Shown here: positions 58,920 to 64,000 of the stretch, one piece after another
Numbering within the stretch: position 1 is the first letter of the stretch
Layout of the letters: each line of letters starts with the position of its first letter
From: an uncultured Porphyromonadaceae bacterium
GTDB lineage: Bacteria > Bacteroidota > Bacteroidia > Bacteroidales > Muribaculaceae
Reading direction: 5' to 3'
NCBI GenBank assembly: GCA_947178215.1
Contig: CAMWXJ010000011.1
Coordinates: forward strand, 30,316 to 94,315
Length of the DNA stretch: 64,000 nt
Notes under the pieces: generated by a model
Told to the model about the DNA's origin: nothing
The model's input: the letters and a program-made list of their open reading frames with translations, nothing else
The model's database searches: none
Position numbers and translations under genes: made by a program

Positions 58920-60391
58920 GAACGGGCGTTGCGGAAAATGCGGCTCCAGCGTATGTTGCTGAGGAAGCCTTTCTCGGCATCAAACGATATGAGCACACGC
59001 TCCGGACGACCCACGATGTGGTCTTCGGGCACAAAGCCCCAGTAGCGCGAGTCGAGCGAGTTGTCGCGGTTGTCGCCCATCATGAAGTAGTAGTCCATGC
59101 CGAAAGTGTAGGTCTTGGCCGGCTTGCCGTCGATATAGGCTGTCGCGGTGGCTTCGTCGAAGTAGGCGTCGGTGTGATGCTCGTAATTGCGTATGGCGCG
59201 GTTGTAGATGGCCCAGTTGCGGGCGTCGAGATTAATCGTGGCGCCCTTTGATGGAATCCACAGCGGTCCGAAGTCGGCGCGCGTCCACTCATCGGCAACT
59301 CCCGCCGGAAAGAGATATTCGGTGCCGGGCTGAGGTTCTTCACGGCGCATCACGGCGACGTCGCCGCGCGCTTTGAGGCTTTCGACCATTGAGGTGGTGA
59401 GGGGCGAGCGGTAGATGTTGGGGATAGAGCCGTCGGGATTGACGGTGAAGCCAAGTCGTACAAGATTCTCGACGTCGGCGGGACCGAGGCCAGCGCTGAC
59501 AAGAGTGAGGTCGGCGGCGGCGATGCCGAGAGCCTCGCGGTCGAGCTCGCTTAGGGGAGCACCTTTAAGCTGGAAGATATAGTTGTACTGGGCATCTGCG
59601 GGGAGGGCCTGCTTCACACCGTCGATATAGATGTCGCCCCCGACGATTGAGATGGTGTCGCCGGGCAGCCCTACACAGCGCTTGACATAGTTCTCGCGGC
59701 GATCGACGGGACGGTAGATTACCTCACCGAAGCGTTCGGGATAGCCGTTGACAGCGGCACGGCCATAAATCTGGCAGAGGGTATAGTAGTCGGGGTTCTG
59801 CATTTTGAGCGCCACGGTGTCGCCGGCGGGGAAGTTGAATACCACGATGTCACCACGCTGCACGGTAGTGTAGCCTTTGAGGCGGTGGTAGCTCCACTCG
59901 GGGGTATCGAGATAGCTCTTGCCTCCGATTATCGGCATCTCGTTGTGGGCCAGCGGGAAATGAACCGGGGTATTGGGTACGCGCGGACCGTAAGCCATTT
60001 TGTTGACCCACAGATAGTCGCCCGTTAGCAGCGTCTTTTCAAGCGACGACGAGGGTATTTGATAGTTCTGCCCCACGAAGAGGAAGATAAAGTAGACGAG
60101 AATCAGGGCATAGACAATCGCGTCGACCCACCCCATTACGGTCCTCACCGTCGCGCTCTTGCTCTTTTTCCACCAGGTAAAGGGTATGTAGCCGGTGATG
60201 TAGATGTCGAAGAGCAGGATAAGGAATATAGCGACCCACCAGCTGCCGAGCCACGCCACCCAGGCGAGGAATATGAGCGCTACGAGGGCGAAGCGTATCC
60301 AGCGCGTGGTCTTGACGGCGGCTATGCGCTCGCCGAATGTGCGGGGCTCCTTTACCGGGGCTTTATCGGATGTTTCGGGTGCTGAGGACAT
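58916..60391 (-). CDS. lepB: Signal peptidase I
   Basis: 491 residues; Bacteroidetes LepB is longer than the E. coli enzyme (324). The N-terminal region has 2-3 transmembrane helices (FALVALIFLAWVAWLGSWWVAIFLILL, VDAIVYALILVYFIFLF). Box B with the catalytic Ser is QIPSSSLEKTLLTGDYLWVNKMAYG; box D with the catalytic Lys is RRENYVKRCVGLPGDTISI; box E is YYFMMGDNRDNSLDSRYWGFV. It removes signal peptides after Sec export. A ~150-residue insertion lies between boxes D and E. It is 52 bp downstream of dapB. Confidence 0.95.
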   Translation of the reverse strand: MSSAPETSDKAPVKEPRTFGERIAAVKTTRWIRFALVALIFLAWVAWLGSWWVAIFLILLFDIYITGYIPFTWWKKSKSATVRTVMGWVDAIVYALILVYFIFLFVGQNYQIPSSSLEKTLLTGDYLWVNKMAYGPRVPNTPVHFPLAHNEMPIIGGKSYLDTPEWSYHRLKGYTTVQRGDIVVFNFPAGDTVALKMQNPDYYTLCQIYGRAAVNGYPERFGEVIYRPVDRRENYVKRCVGLPGDTISIVGGDIYIDGVKQALPADAQYNYIFQLKGAPLSELDREALGIAAADLTLVSAGLGPADVENLVRLGFTVNPDGSIPNIYRSPLTTSMVESLKARGDVAVMRREEPQPGTEYLFPAGVADEWTRADFGPLWIPSKGATINLDARNWAIYNRAIRNYEHHTDAYFDEATATAYIDGKPAKTYTFGMDYYFMMGDNRDNSLDSRYWGFVPEDHIVGRPERVLISFDAEKGFLSNIRWSRIFRNARS

Positions 60392-60443
60392 TGGAGTGAA
60401 TGACGATGATTGGCTTGGAATGAGAGGACGAGTAGGTAGCGGT

Positions 60444-61172
60444 TCAGCCGCGGAGCAGGTCGGCCATAAGAGCGTCCATGCCGTAGACGCCTTTGTGGCC
60501 GGGGAGCCACTCGGCGGCGAGGACGGCGCCCAGTGCGAAACCTTCGCGGCTCTTGGCGCGGTGGGTGATAGAGATGGAGTCGACAGCGCTATCCCACACT
60601 ATGGTATGGGTGCCGGGGACTTCGCCTTCGCGGATATGGTTGACGATGAGGGCGTCGTCAGCCGCCGGCACCTCCTCGGTCCACGAGTTGATACGGCTGC
60701 TCTCTTCGACGATGCCGTCGGCGAGGGTCACAGCGGTGCCGCTCGGGTGGTCGAGCTTGTGGATATGGTGAGTCTCGGTCATGAAAGGCCTATACTGCGG
60801 AAACGGCTCCATGAGTCTTGCGAGGCGGCGCGACAGCTCGAAGAAAATGTTGACGCCTACCGAGAAATTGGAGGTCCAGAAAAACGACGCCTCACTGTCG
60901 GCCACCATTTTTTCCACATCGTCGCGGCGCGAGGTCCAGCCTGTCGAGCCGGAAACCACGGGCACGCCGGCGGCAAAGGCACGGCGATAGTTATCAACAG
61001 CAGTTGCGGGTGTTGTGAACTCGATTGCGACGTCGGCCGACTTGAAGGCCGGGCTGTCGAAGTCGTCGAGATTCTCTTTGTCGATTACAGATACTATCTC
61101 ATGGCCGCGTTCGCGGGCGATATGCTCCACGATATGACCCATTTTGCCGTAGCCTATGATTGCGATTTTCAT
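60444..61172 (-). CDS. dapB: 4-hydroxy-tetrahydrodipicolinate reductase
   Basis: 242 residues. DapB reduces hydroxy-tetrahydrodipicolinate with NAD(P)H in lysine and diaminopimelate synthesis. The nucleotide-binding motif is GYGKMGHIVEHIA at the N-terminus; the catalytic block is ETHHIHKLDHPSGTAVTLAD (His-His, Lys and the SGTA loop). EFTTPATAVDNYRRAFAAGVPVVSGSTGW is the NAD(P)-contact region. It is shorter than E. coli DapB (273) but normal for Bacteroidetes. It lies 18 bp after the BAX-inhibitor-1 family gene, so it is probably transcribed with it. Confidence 0.96.
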   Translation of the reverse strand: MKIAIIGYGKMGHIVEHIARERGHEIVSVIDKENLDDFDSPAFKSADVAIEFTTPATAVDNYRRAFAAGVPVVSGSTGWTSRRDDVEKMVADSEASFFWTSNFSVGVNIFFELSRRLARLMEPFPQYRPFMTETHHIHKLDHPSGTAVTLADGIVEESSRINSWTEEVPAADDALIVNHIREGEVPGTHTIVWDSAVDSISITHRAKSREGFALGAVLAAEWLPGHKGVYGMDALMADLLRG

Positions 61173-61190
61173 CTTGTCGTAGAAAGGGGA

Positions 61191-61919
61191 TTAATCGTTG
61201 TTGCTGCTGCCGAAGAAACGGAGGAGGTAGAGGAAGAGATTGATGAAGTCGAGATAGAGACTCAGCGCGCCGATAGTGGCGAGACGACCGCCGGCTCCGT
61301 CGGGAGCCATGGCTGCCATGGCCTTTACTTTCTGAGTATCCCACGCGGTGAGACCCACGAAGATGAGCACACCCGCGCCGGAGATAATCCACTCCAAAGT
61401 GGTGGAATGGGCGAAGATGTTGACTACCGAGGCGATGATGAGGCCAATAAGGGCCATGAAGAGGAAGCTGCCCCACTTGGTCAGGTCTTGACTTGTGGTG
61501 TAGCCGAAGATGCTCATGGCGCCGAATGTGCCGGCGGTGATGAAGAATGTCTTGGCTATCGAGGTGTGGGTGTAGACCATGAATATGGGGAAGAGCATCA
61601 GGCCGTTGACCACCGCGAAGAGATAGAAGAGCAGCGTGGCCGTGGGAGAGCTGAGACGGTTGATGCCGGCCGAGATGCCGAGCACGAGGCCGATTTCGAC
61701 GAGCATGAGTACCCACATCACAGCGCTGTGGGCGGCGAAGAAGCTGATGACGGCTGGGGTGGAGTAGCACCACAGGGCCGTGAGGGCCGTGACGAGGAGT
61801 CCGAGGGTCATGCGGACGTAGACGGAACGCATGACGCGGCTTACGCGCTGGTCGAGCGCTATGGTGCCGCTATTGGCGCCACGATATTCGGGAGGGGTGT
61901 CGTAACGATTCATTTGCAT
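61191..61919 (-). CDS. BAX inhibitor-1/YccA-family membrane protein
   Basis: 242 residues with seven hydrophobic segments. Family motifs are VMRSVYVRMTLGLLVTALTAL at the start, ALFGAMSIFGYTT-like FGAMSIFGYTTSQDLTKWGSFLFMALIGLIIA, and FVGLTAWDTQKVKAMAA near the C-terminus with its conserved Asp, the calcium-leak/pH-sensing position in the bacterial homologue BsYetJ. In bacteria such proteins relate to membrane-protein quality control; its role here is inferred. An ATG at residue 3 is an alternative start. A -7 box lies 44 bp upstream. Confidence 0.9.
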   Translation of the reverse strand: MQMNRYDTPPEYRGANSGTIALDQRVSRVMRSVYVRMTLGLLVTALTALWCYSTPAVISFFAAHSAVMWVLMLVEIGLVLGISAGINRLSSPTATLLFYLFAVVNGLMLFPIFMVYTHTSIAKTFFITAGTFGAMSIFGYTTSQDLTKWGSFLFMALIGLIIASVVNIFAHSTTLEWIISGAGVLIFVGLTAWDTQKVKAMAAMAPDGAGGRLATIGALSLYLDFINLFLYLLRFFGSSNND

Positions 61920-61962
61920 AGTACTTTGTATGGTTTTTGCACAGTCTAATTACAATAACGTA

Positions 61963-61970
61963 CAAAGATA
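61963..61970 (-). promoter_or_regulatory. -7 box of the BI-1-dapB-lepB-WbqC operon
   Basis: Minus-strand TATCTTTG, 44 bp before the ATG at 61919; a TTTTTG lies 22 bp further upstream. Confidence 0.55.
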
Positions 61971-62043
61971 GCAAAAATTTCGCATACCGTGTCAAAAAGG
62001 CCTGCTCTATCGCTCCCGACACTGTCTTGCCGTAAAACACGTC

Positions 62044-62082
62044 AGCCCACATGTGCGCAACGCTGTGACGCATAAGTGGGCT
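62044..62082 (-). terminator. Hairpin after argS
   Basis: AGCCCAC and GTGGGCT form the outer stem, with TGTGCG/CGCATA inside. On the minus strand the stem is followed by GACGTGTTTTACG. Confidence 0.6.
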
Positions 62083-62110
62083 GAAAGCGTTTATGTCGTG
62101 TTGGGTAGAA

Positions 62111-63901
62111 TTACATACGGTCGGGCATAGTGATGCCGAGCAGCCCCATGCCGGCGGCGAGGGTACGTGCGGTGGTGGCGCTCAGGTCGAGGCGTAGCGA
62201 GCGCACTGCTGCATCCTCTTCGCGAAGTATCGAGCAGTCGTGATAGAACTGGTTGTACTCTTTGGTGAGGTCATAGCAGTAGTTGGCGATAAGGGCAGGG
62301 CTGTAACTGCGGCCTGCTTCGGCCACTACCGAGGGGAAATCGCCCAGACGCTGGATGAGGGCCACTTCGCGCGCTCCGGGAACGGCGGTCACATAGTCGC
62401 CAATCTCCATGCCTGCATCAGCGGCCTTGCGCATAAGCGAACGGATGCGGGCATAAGTATACTGGATGAACGGACCGGTATTGCCGTTGAAGTCAATCGA
62501 CTCCTTGGGGTTAAAGGTCATGTTCTTGCGAGGGTCGACTTTGAGGAGGAAATATTTCAGCGCTCCGAGACCTATGGCCTCGGTGATAGCGTCGCGCTCG
62601 GCGTCGCTCAGGCCGTCGAGCTTACCCAGCTCCTCGCTCACGGCGCGGGCGGTAGACACCATTTCGTCCATGAGGTCGTCGGCGTCAACGACGGTGCCCT
62701 CGCGGCTCTTCATCTTACCCTCGGGGAGCTCGACCATGCCATAGGAGAAATGAACCAAGTCCTTGCCCCATGCGAAGCCGAGACGGTCGAGAAGCAGCGA
62801 GAGTACCTGGAAATGGTAGTTCTGCTCGTTGCCCACCACGTAAATCATCTTGTCGATGGGGAAGTCCTGATAACGGAGCTTTGCTGTACCTATATCCTGT
62901 GTCATGTACACCGATGTGCCGTCGCTGCGAAGAAGCAGCTTCTGATCAAGACCGGCATCAGTGAGGTCTGCCCACACGGAGCCGTCTTCCTTGCGAAACA
63001 TGATGCCTTTTTCGAGGCCTTCGAGCACCTTCTCCTTGCCTTCAAGATATGTTTCGCTCTCGTAATAAATCTTGTCGAAGCCTACCCCCATACGTTTATA
63101 CGTCTCGTCGAAACCGGCGTACACCCATGAGTTCATCTTCTCCCAAAGAGCACGAACCTCGGGGTCCTTGGCCTCCCACTTGCGGAGCATCTCGCGCGCT
63201 TCGGCCATGAGTGGCGAGGCGGCTTCGGCCTCCTCCTTGGATATGCCACGCGTCTCCATTAGTTCCTTCACCTCCGCGCGGTAGTGCTTGTCAAAAGCTA
63301 CATAGAAGTCACCGATAAGATGGTCGCCCTTCTTGCCCGTCGATTCCGGAGTGGCGCCGTCGCCCCACTTCTGCCATGCAAGCATCGACTTGCAGATATG
63401 GATGCCACGGTCGTTGACAATATTGGTGCGGACCACCCGGTTGCCGCATGCAGCAAGAATTCGGGCGAGCGAACTGCCGAGAAGGTTGTTACGCACGTGC
63501 CCGAGGTGAAGCGGCTTGTTGGTGTTGGGGCTTGAATACTCCACCATGACGAGCGGAGAAGCCTCTGTTGCCTCTGTGATGCCCCAATTCTTATCGGCTG
63601 AAATGTGACCTAACACAGCAGCCCAGAACGACGGCTCAATAACGATATTGAGAAAGCCTTTTACTACATTAAAAGAGGCTACGGCGGGTTCATTGTCGAC
63701 AAGCCACTCACCAATTTCTCTGCCGATGGCCTCAGGACTTTTACGTGCTGCCTTTACCCACGGGAAGACGACAATTGTGAGGTCGCCCTCAAATTCCTTG
63801 CGGGTTGTCTGACATGCGATGGTCGAAGGGTCGGCTTCGATATTATAGAGAGCCTTTACGGCCGCTGCAACAGCTTGCGAAATTATATTATCTATCGACA
63901 T
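62111..63901 (-). CDS. argS: Arginyl-tRNA synthetase
   Basis: 596 residues. This class I synthetase charges tRNA-Arg. The HIGH motif is HLGH in YSSPNTNKPLHLGHVRNN (~residue 135), and the KMSKS position is KMKSR in GKMKSREGTVV, as often seen in ArgS. The N-terminal Add-1 domain (residues 1-100) and the C-terminal anticodon-binding DALR domain (YEYARIRSLMRK-like YTYARIRSLMRKAAD; YNQFYHDCSIL; TLAAGMGLLGITMPDRM) are complete. It is a single-gene unit with a -7 box upstream. Confidence 0.96.
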   Translation of the reverse strand: MSIDNIISQAVAAAVKALYNIEADPSTIACQTTRKEFEGDLTIVVFPWVKAARKSPEAIGREIGEWLVDNEPAVASFNVVKGFLNIVIEPSFWAAVLGHISADKNWGITEATEASPLVMVEYSSPNTNKPLHLGHVRNNLLGSSLARILAACGNRVVRTNIVNDRGIHICKSMLAWQKWGDGATPESTGKKGDHLIGDFYVAFDKHYRAEVKELMETRGISKEEAEAASPLMAEAREMLRKWEAKDPEVRALWEKMNSWVYAGFDETYKRMGVGFDKIYYESETYLEGKEKVLEGLEKGIMFRKEDGSVWADLTDAGLDQKLLLRSDGTSVYMTQDIGTAKLRYQDFPIDKMIYVVGNEQNYHFQVLSLLLDRLGFAWGKDLVHFSYGMVELPEGKMKSREGTVVDADDLMDEMVSTARAVSEELGKLDGLSDAERDAITEAIGLGALKYFLLKVDPRKNMTFNPKESIDFNGNTGPFIQYTYARIRSLMRKAADAGMEIGDYVTAVPGAREVALIQRLGDFPSVVAEAGRSYSPALIANYCYDLTKEYNQFYHDCSILREEDAAVRSLRLDLSATTARTLAAGMGLLGITMPDRM

Positions 63902-63947
63902 AGCCTGTATGTGGGATTATTCGATTAATGACTTAAACAATTGCCTG

Positions 63948-63955
63948 CAAAGTTA
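63948..63955 (-). promoter_or_regulatory. -7 box of argS
   Basis: Minus-strand TAACTTTG, 46 bp before the ATG at 63901. The remaining 63956-64000 shows no gene. Confidence 0.5.
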
Positions 63956-64000
63956 CAAAAAATATGCGAGAGGGGCGTAATCACTACATAGATATAAATC

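Noticed and set aside
60204-61949. Plus-strand 581-residue ORF
   Set aside because: Spans the antisense of three genuine genes (lepB, dapB, BI-1 family).

Overview
The window looks like a chromosomal segment of a Bacteroidales bacterium, probably a Muribaculaceae-like gut commensal. The basis is fairly high GC, three SusC/SusD pairs, Bacteroidetes-style -7 boxes (TAnnTTTG) in front of many genes, a fused SecDF, LptE/TPR/SecG and WbqC/LepB/DapB gene orders, and a DUF4492-CydA-CydB block. Genus is inference; no rRNA, tRNA, CRISPR array, insertion sequence or phage gene was found.

Layout. 1-4.7 kb (minus): a large conserved protein of unknown function running off the left edge, a phosphopantetheinyl transferase and a DUF418 membrane protein. 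4.8-15.9 kb (plus): a polysaccharide-utilisation-type region with a secreted GH2 beta-galactosidase, a tiny membrane protein, SusC, SusD and a DUF1735 surface lipoprotein, closed by a clear terminator. 15.9-17.9 kb: a Crp/Fnr-type regulator and a membrane acyltransferase with an FNR-like palindrome between them. 17.9-28.9 kb (minus): housekeeping genes (small acidic protein, YifB/ComM, SecG, TPR protein, LptE, SecDF, LeuS, NadA). 29.1-35.2 kb: a second carbohydrate locus without SusC/D: GH2, a GH43-GH16 fusion and a divergent DUF2264 (GH154-type) protein; together these fit type II arabinogalactan or another beta-1,3-galactan. 35.2-40.6 kb (minus): TM2 protein, DUF2851, cytochrome bd oxidase (CydAB), DUF4492 and a HAD phosphatase. 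40.6-40.8 kb: a structured non-coding transcript with its own near-ideal promoter and terminator. 41.0-52.4 kb: two divergent SusC/SusD operons without adjacent enzymes, sharing a 600-bp control region with mirrored C9/G9 tracts. 52.5-63.9 kb (minus): methylglyoxal synthase, a Tricorn-type protease with an MFS transporter, a deletion remnant of a hydrolase, WbqC, LepB, DapB, a BAX-inhibitor-1 family protein and ArgS.

Functionally the window joins outer-membrane glycan capture (three SusCD pairs, surface lipoproteins, secreted GH2/GH43/GH16/GH154 enzymes) with the envelope machinery needed to build it (SecDF, SecG, LptE, LepB) and core metabolism. The most unusual non-coding features are the attenuator-like RNA at 40.63-40.79 kb, the mirrored homopolymer control region at 46.6-47.2 kb, the G8 tract inside the first SusC gene, and the structured secDF leader. 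Coding calls rest on the supplied translations and my reading of family motifs; no database search was run.
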